DNA from: Hallella mizrahii
GTDB lineage: Bacteria > Bacteroidota > Bacteroidia > Bacteroidales > Bacteroidaceae
DNA length: 59,416 bases
Reading direction: 5' to 3'
Assembly (NCBI RefSeq): GCF_009695775.1
Contig: NZ_VUNG01000023.1
Span: 1 to 59,416 of the forward strand
Under the pieces are notes generated by a model, which saw nothing but the letters and a program-made list of their open reading frames with translations, was not told the DNA's origin and searched no databases. Below, one piece after another: positions 50,787-58,837 of the stretch. The translations under genes and the position numbers were made by a program. Every line of letters starts with the position of its first letter. Position 1 is the stretch's first letter.

Positions 50787-52013
50787 ATGAAGATAGGAGA
50801 CAAAGTAAGTTTTCTCAGTGAGGTCGGCGGCGGAAAGGTAGCCGGCTTCCAGGGCAAAAACATCGTGTTGGTAGAGGACGAGGATGGTTTTCAGATCCCC
50901 ATGCCCGTCAATGAGGTCGTCGTCGTCAAACAGGACGACTACACCACCGCCAATGTCATCAACAAACGCGCCGAGGCTGAGGAGCACCGGGCTGAGGAGA
51001 CACCGCTCAACCGTGGCGGACGCTCCGTCAAAGCCATGATGCAAGACGGTCAGGACGAGGAAGTGGACATGACGGTCGAGGACACTGTCGACGACACCAA
51101 AGAGGTCACTTACCGGCCGCAGGCCGTGGAGCGGCAGGGCGGCAACCAGCTTTCGGCTTATCTCGCCTTCGTTCCAGAAGATGTCAAGGAACTCATCAAC
51201 AACCCGAAGTTCACGGTCAACCTTGTCAACGACTGCAACTATTATCTGAAATATACCTATCTCCAGGCCGAGGGCAACAGCTGGACAGTGCTCTCTGAAG
51301 GTGAGGTGGAACCCAACACTGTGCTTTTCCTTGGAGAGCTCGGCCGTGAGGATGTCAACCATCTCGACCGTGTGGCAGTGCAGCTCATTGCCTACAAGCG
51401 TGAGAAGCCGTTTATCCTCAAGCCCACTGTCGACGTTCAGCTGCGTCTCGACCCCGTGAAGTTCTATAAAGTGCATACGATGCAGGTCACCGACTTCTTC
51501 GAGTCTCCCTGTCTGCTCTACACACTGGTGGAGAACGACAAAGTTGCGCGGCCGCTCGTCCTTGACGCAAAGCGACTCAAGGAGGAGATGTACGCCGGCA
51601 AGCAAACCGACGCTGCTGCTCAGGCTCCTACCGCCAAACAGCGTGAGCAACTGGTGAGCCGCTACACCGACGACCAGAGCAAGGGCAACAAGCGCAACTC
51701 GCCTTATATCCGCCATCGCGGTCTTGACGACGCACTCGTCGTCGACTTGCATGCTGAGGAAATCCTCGACACCACGCAGGGAATGAAGCCTGGTGAGATC
51801 CTCGACTATCAGCTCAAGGTCTTCCGCGACACGATGAACGCTCATCTGAACCACAAAGGCCAGAAGATCGTCTTCATCCATGGCAAGGGCGAGGGCGTGC
51901 TGCGCCGTGCGCTCATCAACGATCTCACCTACCGCTACAAGAAATGCACCTACCAGGACGCCTCGTTCCAGGAATACGGCTACGGTGCCACCATGGTCAC
52001 CATCAACTCTTAA
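50787..52013 (+). CDS. DUF2027 protein with C-terminal Smr domain
   Basis: 408 residues. The N-terminal part (MKIGDKVSFLSEVGGGKVAG) looks like a small beta-barrel. A charged linker (about 55-120) leads to a beta domain (about 125-255) and an Smr domain at 315-408 with VVDLHAEEIL and HGKGEGVLRRAL. Smr domains of MutS2-type proteins can cut nucleic acid, and D-L-H with H-G-K-G is the expected active-site pattern. It is a standard Bacteroidetes protein of unknown function, sometimes labelled MutS2-related although it has no MutS core. It starts 4 bp after queA. Confidence 0.85.
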   Translation: MKIGDKVSFLSEVGGGKVAGFQGKNIVLVEDEDGFQIPMPVNEVVVVKQDDYTTANVINKRAEAEEHRAEETPLNRGGRSVKAMMQDGQDEEVDMTVEDTVDDTKEVTYRPQAVERQGGNQLSAYLAFVPEDVKELINNPKFTVNLVNDCNYYLKYTYLQAEGNSWTVLSEGEVEPNTVLFLGELGREDVNHLDRVAVQLIAYKREKPFILKPTVDVQLRLDPVKFYKVHTMQVTDFFESPCLLYTLVENDKVARPLVLDAKRLKEEMYAGKQTDAAAQAPTAKQREQLVSRYTDDQSKGNKRNSPYIRHRGLDDALVVDLHAEEILDTTQGMKPGEILDYQLKVFRDTMNAHLNHKGQKIVFIHGKGEGVLRRALINDLTYRYKKCTYQDASFQEYGYGATMVTINS

Positions 52014-52024
52014 ACGCAAGCAAA

Positions 52025-53965
52025 ATGGAATACGGATATATCAAGGTGGCCTCGGCTGTGCCTCTTGTCAGCGTTGCCAACTGCAACGAAAACGTCAAAA
52101 ACATAGAGACGCTCATCGCACAGGCCGAAGGACAGGGCGTGGAGATCATCGTCTTTCCGGAGCTGTGCCTCACCGGCTATACCTGTCAGGATCTCTTCCG
52201 GCAACATGTGTTGCTCGACGCTGCCGAGGTGGCGGTGATGAAACTTCTTGAGTTCACCAACCAACTCGACATCATTGCCATCGTCGGAGCACCCGTGGCG
52301 GTGGGAGATCTGTTGCTCAACTGTGCCATCGTCATTCAGAAAGGTCATGTGCTCGGCATTGTGCCGAAGACATACTTGCCCAACTACAGTGAGTTCTACG
52401 AGAAACGCTGGTTTGCTTCCGCTCAGGATCTGCGTTCCTGCACGTTCCATTTTGCGGGTCATTCCGTTTCCATCACCTCATCGCCACAGCTCTTCCGCAC
52501 CATGGACGGCGTGACCTTTGGCATAGAGATCTGTGAGGACGTATGGGCACCGACGCCACCGAGCAACCATCTTGCACTGGCAGGTGCCGACATCATCTTC
52601 AATCTCAGTGCCAGCGACGAGCTGATCGGTAAGCACGACTATCTGCTCAGCTTGCTCAGCAACCAAAGCGCACGCACCATGAGCGGCTATGTCTACAGTA
52701 GTGCGGGCTTTGGCGAAAGCACACAGGACGTCGTTTATGGCGGCAATGCGCTGATCTATGAAAATGGCAAGCTGATCGCCCAGGGAGAGCGATTCTCTTT
52801 GCAGCCACAGTTGCAGACGGCACAGATCGATGTGGAATACCTGCGCTCGGAGCGACGGATGAACACGACGTTTACCAACGCTCAGCGCCGGATGATCAAC
52901 GAAGACATTCGCTTTATCGATGCCGACGTTGTCGACCATCACGATTTCGTGTTGGAACGTACCGTCAATCCGCATCCTTTCATCCCACAGAGCGATGACA
53001 TGGAGCGGTCGTGCAACGAGATCTTCTCTATTCAGGTCATGGGTCTGGCACGTCGTATTGTCCACACTCATGCCAAGACTGTAGTCGTCGGCGTGAGTGG
53101 CGGGCTGGATTCTACACTGGCCTTGCTGGTATGCGTGAAGACCTTCGACAAGCTCGGCATGGACAGAAATGGCATCGTCGGCGTCACCATGCCGGGCTTT
53201 GGTACCACAGACCGCACCTATAACAATGCAGTCAGCCTGATGAACTCTCTGGGCGTGACCATCCGTGAGATCAGCATCGCCAAGAGTGTCACACAGCACT
53301 TCGAGGACATTGGCCACGACATGCAAGTGCATGATGTCACTTACGAAAACGGGCAGGCACGCGAACGCACCCAGATTCTCATGGATCTCTCCAACCAGCT
53401 TGGCGGTCTCGTCATCGGCACCGGTGACCTCTCGGAACTCGCTTTGGGATGGGCTACCTACAATGGTGACCATATGAGCATGTATGGTGTCAACGCCTCT
53501 ATCCCCAAGACACTCATCAAGTATCTTGTGGAGTTTGTTGCCAAGACCGTTGACGACAAGAGCGCCTCGACGCTCTTCGACATCATCGCCACACCGATTT
53601 CGCCCGAACTGATTCCCGCCGACGAGCACGGCAACATCAAGCAGAAGACCGAAGACCTCGTGGGACCCTACGAGCTCCACGACTTCTTCCTCTACTATTT
53701 CCTGCGTTGCGGCTTCAGTCCCCGCAAGATCTTCATGCTGGCCTGCCATGTCTTCGACGGTACGCATCCCCAGAAAGGCGTGTCGATCTATTCCGAGGAG
53801 ACCATCCGTCACTGGCTTCGCACGTTCTGCCGCCGCTTCTTTGCCCAGCAGTTCAAGCGCTCCTGCCTGCCCGACGGACCTAAGGTGGGCTCCGTCAGCC
53901 TCAGTCCGCGTGGTGACTGGCGAATGCCTACCGACGCCCAGTCGGCATTATGGCTGGAAGAATAA
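52025..53965 (+). CDS. nadE: glutamine-dependent NAD+ synthase
   Basis: Last step of NAD synthesis: amidates nicotinate adenine dinucleotide using ammonia from glutamine. About 646 residues in two domains. The N-terminal carbon-nitrogen hydrolase (1-290) has Glu in VFPELCLTGY, Lys in VPKTYLPNYSEF and Cys in GIEICEDVWAP. The C-terminal synthetase (about 320-640) has the ATP loop VVGVSGGLDSTLALLV and GTGDLSELALGWATYNGDHM. ATG at 52025 is chosen; an upstream in-frame ATG lies inside the preceding gene. A strong bidirectional terminator follows. Confidence 0.95.
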   Translation: MEYGYIKVASAVPLVSVANCNENVKNIETLIAQAEGQGVEIIVFPELCLTGYTCQDLFRQHVLLDAAEVAVMKLLEFTNQLDIIAIVGAPVAVGDLLLNCAIVIQKGHVLGIVPKTYLPNYSEFYEKRWFASAQDLRSCTFHFAGHSVSITSSPQLFRTMDGVTFGIEICEDVWAPTPPSNHLALAGADIIFNLSASDELIGKHDYLLSLLSNQSARTMSGYVYSSAGFGESTQDVVYGGNALIYENGKLIAQGERFSLQPQLQTAQIDVEYLRSERRMNTTFTNAQRRMINEDIRFIDADVVDHHDFVLERTVNPHPFIPQSDDMERSCNEIFSIQVMGLARRIVHTHAKTVVVGVSGGLDSTLALLVCVKTFDKLGMDRNGIVGVTMPGFGTTDRTYNNAVSLMNSLGVTIREISIAKSVTQHFEDIGHDMQVHDVTYENGQARERTQILMDLSNQLGGLVIGTGDLSELALGWATYNGDHMSMYGVNASIPKTLIKYLVEFVAKTVDDKSASTLFDIIATPISPELIPADEHGNIKQKTEDLVGPYELHDFFLYYFLRCGFSPRKIFMLACHVFDGTHPQKGVSIYSEETIRHWLRTFCRRFFAQQFKRSCLPDGPKVGSVSLSPRGDWRMPTDAQSALWLEE

Positions 53966-54037
53966 CCATTTGTCAGATAATAAAATCGTAAGAGAAGTCA
54001 ATAGGAAAAACATTTCCTGCTGATGCCATAAAACCAA

Positions 54038-54080
54038 GAAAGCCCCAAGCAACCGGATTTGATGGTTGCTTGGGGCTTTC
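54038..54080. terminator. strong bidirectional terminator after nadE
   Basis: A perfect 17-bp stem (54038-54054 and 54064-54080, containing AAGCCCCAAGCAACC) with a 9-nt loop. It separates nadE (+) from the leftward lipoprotein gene that ends at 54098. Confidence 0.9.
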
Positions 54081-54097
54081 GTTATTGTCACGAAGGG

Positions 54098-54706
54098 TTA
54101 TTTTGCATTGAAGATGAACGGCAGCGCCAGACCGTTGGCGAGCAGATTCGTTCCACCTGTGATATTTTCGTAATCAAGGAAGACACCACCTAAGACAATT
54201 TGCAGACCAAGGCTTTTTCCACTCTTCACACCATAGGAATTGGGATATCCGGCGTAGAAGGCCAGTGTGATCGTGTGGGGCTTTCCGTCAGCCGTTGTGC
54301 TGAAAGTCAGTTTCTGAGGCTGGATGTGGAACGTCACCGGAGAGAGACCGTAGAAAAGAGTATAGCATTTCAGGATCTGTGCCGGAGCATTTTCCAGACA
54401 TGTCTTGGCTGTCGCGTCTTGCACGAAATGTGCGATGGAGTTGACACGGAAGTTGTAGACCGTCACCGTAGAGTCTGTCTCAAAGTTCACCATTGCAGCT
54501 ACGGAGTCTACTTTGGCTGGCTTTGTGGTGAAGATAGAGTCGTAGTAGACCAGCAGCCCATTATGCTCTCCAGCTACGGACAGATAGGCAGAGTGCTGCT
54601 CTTCGCGCGACAGTCCGCTGTCGTCGTCATCGTCGCTTAAGCAAGAAGTCATCGTCAGTGCTGCGATCATGCACAGCAACAATGTCAGGATTGAAGTCTT
54701 TTTCAT
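54098..54706 (-). CDS. surface-type lipoprotein, DUF4840-like
   Basis: 202 residues with a lipoprotein signal (lipobox TMTSC, Cys22) followed by LSDDDDDSG, a very good match to the acidic lipoprotein export signal for the cell surface. The rest (about 35-202) is beta-rich (TDSTVTVYNFRVNSIAHFV, VTFHIQPQKLTFSTTADGKP) and resembles Bacteroidales lipoproteins annotated DUF4840. Function unknown. It is a single gene with its own -7 box and shares the nadE terminator from the other side. Confidence 0.75.
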   Translation of the reverse strand: MKKTSILTLLLCMIAALTMTSCLSDDDDDSGLSREEQHSAYLSVAGEHNGLLVYYDSIFTTKPAKVDSVAAMVNFETDSTVTVYNFRVNSIAHFVQDATAKTCLENAPAQILKCYTLFYGLSPVTFHIQPQKLTFSTTADGKPHTITLAFYAGYPNSYGVKSGKSLGLQIVLGGVFLDYENITGGTNLLANGLALPFIFNAK

Positions 54707-54751
54707 TTTACTTTATTATTGATTTGATTGAATGTTTCTAATATTGAAATG

Positions 54752-54759
54752 CAAAGATA
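54752..54759 (-). promoter_or_regulatory. -7 box of the SDDDDD lipoprotein gene
   Basis: The minus strand reads TATCTTTG, an exact TAnnTTTG, 46 nt before the ATG at 54706. No TTTG is found at the -33 distance. Confidence 0.5.
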
Positions 54760-54794
54760 AGGAAAAACTTGCATGTGAGGAAAGAAAAAACAAA

Positions 54795-54836
54795 TAAAAA
54801 ATCCGTCCGCCAGGCATAAAGCTCGGCAGACGGACT
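54795..54836 (-). terminator. terminator after the porin/His-rich gene pair
   Basis: GTCCG (54805-54809) and CGGAC (54831-54835) close an imperfect stem with further G/C pairing inside. On the minus strand it is followed by a T-rich run (ATTTTTTATTTG). It lies 27 bp after the stop of the His-rich gene. Confidence 0.6.
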
Positions 54837-54862
54837 ATAGTCTTTTTTGTTGTGTCAGTTAC

Positions 54863-55087
54863 CTATTTTGTCGTATAGATCCAGTAAACAAAGCACATCA
54901 AAGCGATGGCAAAGACAGTAAGGACAACGGAGAGGATCTTACCGGTCATAGCCCTCAACTTGATGCTTCTGAAAGCCTTTTGCTTGCTCACCTCGGACTG
55001 ATCGACGTGATGATGATGGTGATGATGTTCGTGATGATAATGTTGATGTTGCGTTGATGTAGATGTCGATTCTTGTGTTGAAGCCAT
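54863..55087 (-). CDS. small histidine-rich single-pass membrane protein
   Basis: About 74 residues. After a Ser/Thr/Gln-rich start comes a block with HQHYHHEHHHHHHHVDQ (nine or more His), a basic stretch (KQKAFRSIKLRAMTGK) and one membrane segment near the C terminus (ILSVVLTVFAIALMCFVYWI). ATG at 55087 is chosen; a longer frame would overlap the porin stop. It starts 13 bp after the porin gene, so they form one operon. The His block suggests binding of zinc, nickel or copper near the membrane; this is inference. I do not recognise a named family. Confidence 0.7.
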   Translation of the reverse strand: MASTQESTSTSTQHQHYHHEHHHHHHHVDQSEVSKQKAFRSIKLRAMTGKILSVVLTVFAIALMCFVYWIYTTK

Positions 55088-55100
55088 ATAAATTATTGAA

Positions 55101-56222
55101 TTAGAAGCGGAAGTCAAGCTGTACATCGATCATATTGTAGTTGGGCTTGGGCAGATTACGGTCGTTGACGCGCATATATTCCGCATTGAGTTGTACGTTT
55201 TTGTTGAACAGATAATTGAAGCCGGCCTCATACTGCGTGCGGCTTGATCCCCACTCAGCAGACTGGCGGTAGAGGTCGTAGCGGGCTTTGGCATAAAGCT
55301 TCTTGCCGACTACAGGGGCGATGACCAGTGCATAGTAGGCATCAGCCTTGTTGCCAAGGGCTTCGTTGACGGTGCAGTCCGTAGTGCTGTTGCCGTTGGA
55401 CTCCGAAACCTTGAAAGCCTTTCCGGTGGAGTGGACATATTCCGAGCGGAATGTCCAGTCCGAAACTTTGTACTCGGCCGAGATGGCATAGCGGTGCTGC
55501 GGCAGTTTGCGCACCTGGCTCTTGTGCTCTCCGCTTTCATCGGTCCAATTGCCTTTGCGTGCATAGGAACCTTCACTGCCAAAGACACCGAGGCGCATTC
55601 CGGCAACGGGCATTACCCAGATGCCGCCGATCACGTCTTTTTGCTGGTCTACATCCTTGGTGTTGATACCCTGACCATTGTAGACGCCTACCTGATAGTG
55701 CAGCAGATTGCGCTTGTGAGCATTGGGCAGGAAGTCGCCCTGCACCTGTACACCGATGTCACGTCCGTTGCTGGCTTTGACACCGCTGCGGTCAGAGAAA
55801 TAGCTGAGCTTGTTGATGGCTTGGGAATAGCTGAAAAATCCCTGCTCAATAGGATGCATGGGATTCTCAAAGGTGAAAGCACGCTTGAACTGACCAACCT
55901 TGACTTTGAAGAAACCATATTTCTGCCATTCGGTGAACGCGTCGACCACACGTGGGGAGTTGCCCAGTGTGGACGTGTTGCCGTTGAACTGCAGCTGCAC
56001 TTTCCAATACCAGTCGTGCTGGATGCGTCCTTCGAGGGCGATACGGCCCAGACGCAGGTTAAACGAGTTGGACTTAGCATTCTCTTGGTCACTATATTGA
56101 TATTGTGTCATCACATAGCCCGAGAGCTTCACGTCGTTGATCCATTGTGGCAACTTGGTTTCAGCTTGAGCCATTGAGACAAAGCCAAAAGACAGCAGTG
56201 CCGCAGCAATTAGTTTCTTCAT
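55101..56222 (-). CDS. phosphate-selective porin O/P-like outer-membrane protein
   Basis: Outer-membrane beta-barrel of 373 residues with a signal peptide (about 1-20, ending SMAQA). The barrel pattern matches the OprO/OprP porin family of Bacteroidales: LSGYVMTQYQYSDQENAKSN, RLGRIALEGRIQHDWYWKVQ, FFKVKVGQFKRAFTFENPMH and GRDIGVQVQGDF. It ends in the barrel-assembly signal VQLDFRF. Phosphate selectivity cannot be judged. It is the first gene of a pair with the His-rich protein. A -7 box (TAATTTTG, complement of 56316-56323) lies about 95 nt upstream. Confidence 0.88.
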   Translation of the reverse strand: MKKLIAAALLSFGFVSMAQAETKLPQWINDVKLSGYVMTQYQYSDQENAKSNSFNLRLGRIALEGRIQHDWYWKVQLQFNGNTSTLGNSPRVVDAFTEWQKYGFFKVKVGQFKRAFTFENPMHPIEQGFFSYSQAINKLSYFSDRSGVKASNGRDIGVQVQGDFLPNAHKRNLLHYQVGVYNGQGINTKDVDQQKDVIGGIWVMPVAGMRLGVFGSEGSYARKGNWTDESGEHKSQVRKLPQHRYAISAEYKVSDWTFRSEYVHSTGKAFKVSESNGNSTTDCTVNEALGNKADAYYALVIAPVVGKKLYAKARYDLYRQSAEWGSSRTQYEAGFNYLFNKNVQLNAEYMRVNDRNLPKPNYNMIDVQLDFRF

Positions 56223-56393
56223 ACTATATAGTGTTTTTGTCTTTTGTGAACAGATCCTTTATAGACCCAACATGGTTTAGAAGGTGGGCCGGTTGATAAG
56301 AAGTAATTATTTGTGCAAAATTAATTAAATTATAAGAGGAATGCCTCATTAGATCAAAAAAAATAGATGGGCGGGCAAATAAAACTGATTTTG

Positions 56394-56425
56394 TTTGGCA
56401 GAATGAAATATTTATCGTATCTTTG
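56394..56425 (+). promoter_or_regulatory. tRNA-Pro promoter
   Basis: TTTG (56394-56397), 20 nt, then TATCTTTG (56418-56425): consensus Bacteroidetes promoter about 65 nt before the mature tRNA. Confidence 0.75.
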
Positions 56426-56494
56426 CACCCGCAATTCAGAAATCAACTTGCTAAGCATTGTTTGCCGGATCGCATGTTGGTTTGAAAGGCAAAG

Positions 56495-56568
56495 CGGGGT
56501 GTAGCGCAGTCCGGTAGCGCTCCTGGTTTGGGACCAGGTGGTCGCAGGTTCGAATCCTGTCGCCCCGA
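56495..56568 (+). tRNA. tRNA-Pro (anticodon TGG)
   Basis: Acceptor stem CGGGGTG (56495-56501) pairs with CGCCCCG (56561-56567), with one G-T pair. The anticodon stem CCTGG/CCAGG encloses loop TTTGGGA with anticodon TGG at 56549-56551. T arm CAGGTTCGAATCCTG is present. Discriminator base is A and the CCA end is not encoded. A terminator follows at once, so it is a single-tRNA unit. Confidence 0.96.
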
Positions 56569-56574
56569 CACAAA

Positions 56575-56607
56575 GAGAGCTTCTCGTTATGAGAGGTTCT
56601 CTTTTTT
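56575..56607 (+). terminator. terminator after tRNA-Pro
   Basis: GAGAGCTTCTC (56575-56585), loop GTTAT, GAGAGGTTCTC (56591-56601), then six T. The stem has one mismatch and wobble pairs. Confidence 0.85.
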
Positions 56608-56716
56608 GTTTCTGTATGTTTCTATGAAGGCTGCCCTTTTTCGTTGTCTTGTGACCGGTCTGCTGATGCAAGTCTGGTATGTTTGCTACTGTTTGCGGTG
56701 TGCTTCAATATTTGTT

Positions 56717-56848
56717 GGACGACTGTTCAATAAACTGACAATTTACGGCCTCTGAGAATCGAAAAATCAAAAACGGGGGAGGAGTTGTGCTCAAATTCCG
56801 CCATTTTGAGCTTGTTTTTATAATTGTTTGTCAATCAGTGTATTATGA
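56717..56848 (-). repeat. interspersed repeat, copy B (inverted relative to copy A)
   Basis: The minus strand aligns with 29585-29712, including a 27-bp identical core (56746-56772). It lies in the 56608-57353 gap between tRNA-Pro and the glutamate-synthase-like gene, where no coding gene is seen. Confidence 0.7.
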
Positions 56849-56881
56849 TTTTTAAGAAGAAAAACGAAATGACAGTCGCAG

Positions 56882-56982
56882 TCATCTCAGTTGTTTTACA
56901 ATGTCAGAACAGTTGTTTGTGGTCATCATCTCGGTTGTTTTATCGGGTAAAACCATTGAGATGATGACCACAAACAACTGTT
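56882..56982. repeat. perfect 25-bp inverted repeat overlapping a 22-bp-period array
   Basis: 56908-56932 and 56958-56982 are perfect inverted copies (arm begins AACAGTTGTTTGTGGTCATC). The 25-nt spacer contains a further hairpin GTTTTA-TCGGG-TAAAAC (56937-56953). The motif (A/G)GTTGTTT recurs at 56889, 56911 and 56933, exactly 22 bp apart. No T-run follows, and no gene is near enough for a simple terminator role. Confidence 0.8.
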
Positions 56983-57152
56983 TTCTTGCTCTCAAACAAT
57001 GGAAGAAAGCGTGAAAACATTGTTTTTTGGGCTATTCTCTGCCATATAAAGCTCGCGAAGGCAGGTTTTGAGTGTTCGTTCTTCTCTAGAAGGTGAGCTC
57101 TCCGTGATGTGTTTTTGTTAAGAAAAATAAGGTTGCATGAAGAGGAAAGTAA

Positions 57153-57300
57153 CCATTCCACACCCCGTGCCACATGTTTTTTATATCTTTGCGGGGTTAG
57201 GGCGGGGATAAACCCCGCCCCTACGTTCTCACCGCCTGCCGTGCTGTTAATGGGGTAATACCACCCAAACGATGTGGATGCTATCCATCGAAAGGAATTC
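57153..57300 (+). repeat. GC-rich double-hairpin element, copy 2, left arm missing
   Basis: Matches the element at 29929-30114 from the inter-arm segment onward. Only the right arm (57193-57224, GGGCGGGG-loop-CCCCGCCC) and the conserved tail (ending about 57294) are present. The sequence just upstream is unrelated to the element. Confidence 0.7.
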
Positions 57301-57353
57301 GCTGAATAGTCACAAAGGACATATTTCAGTTCTTTCAGTAGCTTTATGTCGTT

Positions 57354-58688
57354 TTATTCCTCTTCGCGCTTCTCGATGTCTTGCATCAACTTCACGGCAT
57401 CGACGTACTGTTCGATACCTTGCGCCACCTCCTGTGCGGCTTTCATGGCGAGGACGACGGTCTGTGGACGGTGCACGACGTCGCCGCCGGCAAAGACGCC
57501 ACGCCGCGTGGTCATGCCGAAGGGACGCTCCAAGATCTTGACATAGCCTTTCTCGTCGACCTCGATGCCGTCTGTGGTAGACACGATGCGGTTGGCAGGG
57601 CGCGAGCCGATGGCCAGGAAGATGCGGTCGAAAGGTTCCTCACGGTCACCGTCTTCGGTATGTACGGTCACGCTACCCAGTCTGCCGGGCTCACCGGCAA
57701 TAAACTCCGTGACGCTGGACTTCCACCAGAATTTCACGCCCTCTTTGACGGCTTCGTCATATTCGCTTTGTATGGCAGGCATCTCTTCCTGCGTGCGTCG
57801 GTAGATGACCGTCACTTCGGCACCCAAGCGAATGGCAGTGCGGGCAGCATCCATGGCAACGTTGCCGCCACCGATGACGCCGACACGTTCTCCGGCACGC
57901 AGCGGCACCATATTGCGGGCGATGGCACCTTCCTGGTAAGCGTTGAACTGATGGAGCAAGTAGGTCGACTGGCTCACACCGTGGAGCTTGGCTCCCGGCA
58001 CGTCGTCCATGTTCTGTGGCACAGCGGTTCCCGTGCCCATGAAGATAGCGTCGAAGCCATGCGCGAAGAGATAGTCGACGGTGATGCCGTTCTCGCCCAC
58101 CATGGTGTTGGTGATGAAGTTGACACCGAGCTCGGCAATCTTTTCAATTTCTGCTCTTACCACCGCCTTGGGCAGACGGTATTCTGGAATGCCGAACATC
58201 AGCACGCCGCCGGGCTCCTCAAGGCCCTCGTAGATCGTCACGGCGAAACCTTTGCGGGCCAGGTTGCCCGCAACGGTGAGTCCGGCAGGTCCCGATCCGA
58301 TGACGGCGATATTGCCACGCGTCTTTTGTGGCAGCTTTTCGCGTTGCAGGCGCATCTGTGTGTCGAAGTCAGCGATGAAAGCCTCCAGGCTGCCGATCTT
58401 CACGGGGTTGCCTTTCTTGTTGAGCACGCAGTGACCCTGGCATTGCTTCTCGTGTGGGCAGACGCGTCCGCAGATTGCAGGCAGGTTCGACGTCTCGTTG
58501 ATGATGGCCATAGCGTCTCCGAGGTTGCCCTTGGAGAGTTGATGGATAAACGAGGGAATGTCATTGCCGATGGGACAGCCCTTGCGGCACATTGGCACCT
58601 TGCAGTGGAGACAGCGCTTGGCCTCAGTGATCGCTTCCTGCATCGTCAGGGGCTGCGGTGTGCTATAGTCGATTTGCTCTTTCTTCAT
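57354..58688 (-). CDS. glutamate synthase small subunit-like NADPH flavoprotein
   Basis: 444 residues. An N-terminal domain has two Cys clusters for 4Fe-4S centres (RCLHCKVPMCRKGCPIG and CGRVCPHEKQCQGHC), an FAD site (IAVIGSGPAGLTVAGNLA, about 126-143) and an NAD(P) site (VGVIGGGNVAMDAARTA). This is the GltD fold, also used by the NfnB/SudA ferredoxin-NADP oxidoreductases and by stand-alone 'homotetrameric glutamate synthase' annotations. No large glutamate synthase subunit and no NfnA/SudB gene lies next to it, so its partner and true reaction are open. A -7 box lies 66 nt upstream. Confidence 0.85.
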   Translation of the reverse strand: MKKEQIDYSTPQPLTMQEAITEAKRCLHCKVPMCRKGCPIGNDIPSFIHQLSKGNLGDAMAIINETSNLPAICGRVCPHEKQCQGHCVLNKKGNPVKIGSLEAFIADFDTQMRLQREKLPQKTRGNIAVIGSGPAGLTVAGNLARKGFAVTIYEGLEEPGGVLMFGIPEYRLPKAVVRAEIEKIAELGVNFITNTMVGENGITVDYLFAHGFDAIFMGTGTAVPQNMDDVPGAKLHGVSQSTYLLHQFNAYQEGAIARNMVPLRAGERVGVIGGGNVAMDAARTAIRLGAEVTVIYRRTQEEMPAIQSEYDEAVKEGVKFWWKSSVTEFIAGEPGRLGSVTVHTEDGDREEPFDRIFLAIGSRPANRIVSTTDGIEVDEKGYVKILERPFGMTTRRGVFAGGDVVHRPQTVVLAMKAAQEVAQGIEQYVDAVKLMQDIEKREEE

Positions 58689-58753
58689 GTTGTTACGATG
58701 TTTGTAGAGATTGGTTGTGGTTATTAAAAGCTTGTTTTGTCAGATAGACTTTA

Positions 58754-58761
58754 CAAAAGTA
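58754..58761 (-). promoter_or_regulatory. -7 box of the GltD-like gene
   Basis: The minus strand reads TACTTTTG, matching TAnnTTTG, 66 nt before the ATG at 58688. The -33 element is not clear. Confidence 0.5.
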
Positions 58762-58837
58762 CGTATTATATCCTTATGCATTATAATATTCATTAAAAAA
58801 TTAAATAAGATTAACCTCAAGACGAGATGAAGTGACG

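Noticed and set aside
50727..52019. 430-codon open frame antisense to the DUF2027/Smr gene
   Set aside because: Shadow frame; the plus-strand protein has a complete Smr domain and fits the operon spacing.
52478..53812. 444-codon open frame antisense to nadE
   Set aside because: Shadow frame; nadE shows both catalytic domains on the plus strand.
56354..56671. 105-codon frame over the tRNA-Pro gene on the minus strand
   Set aside because: It runs through the tRNA and its terminator; frames of this kind across tRNA genes are common annotation errors.
57381..58727. 448-codon open frame antisense to the GltD-like gene
   Set aside because: His-rich, low-information translation typical of the reverse strand of a GC-rich gene; the minus-strand protein is clearly real.
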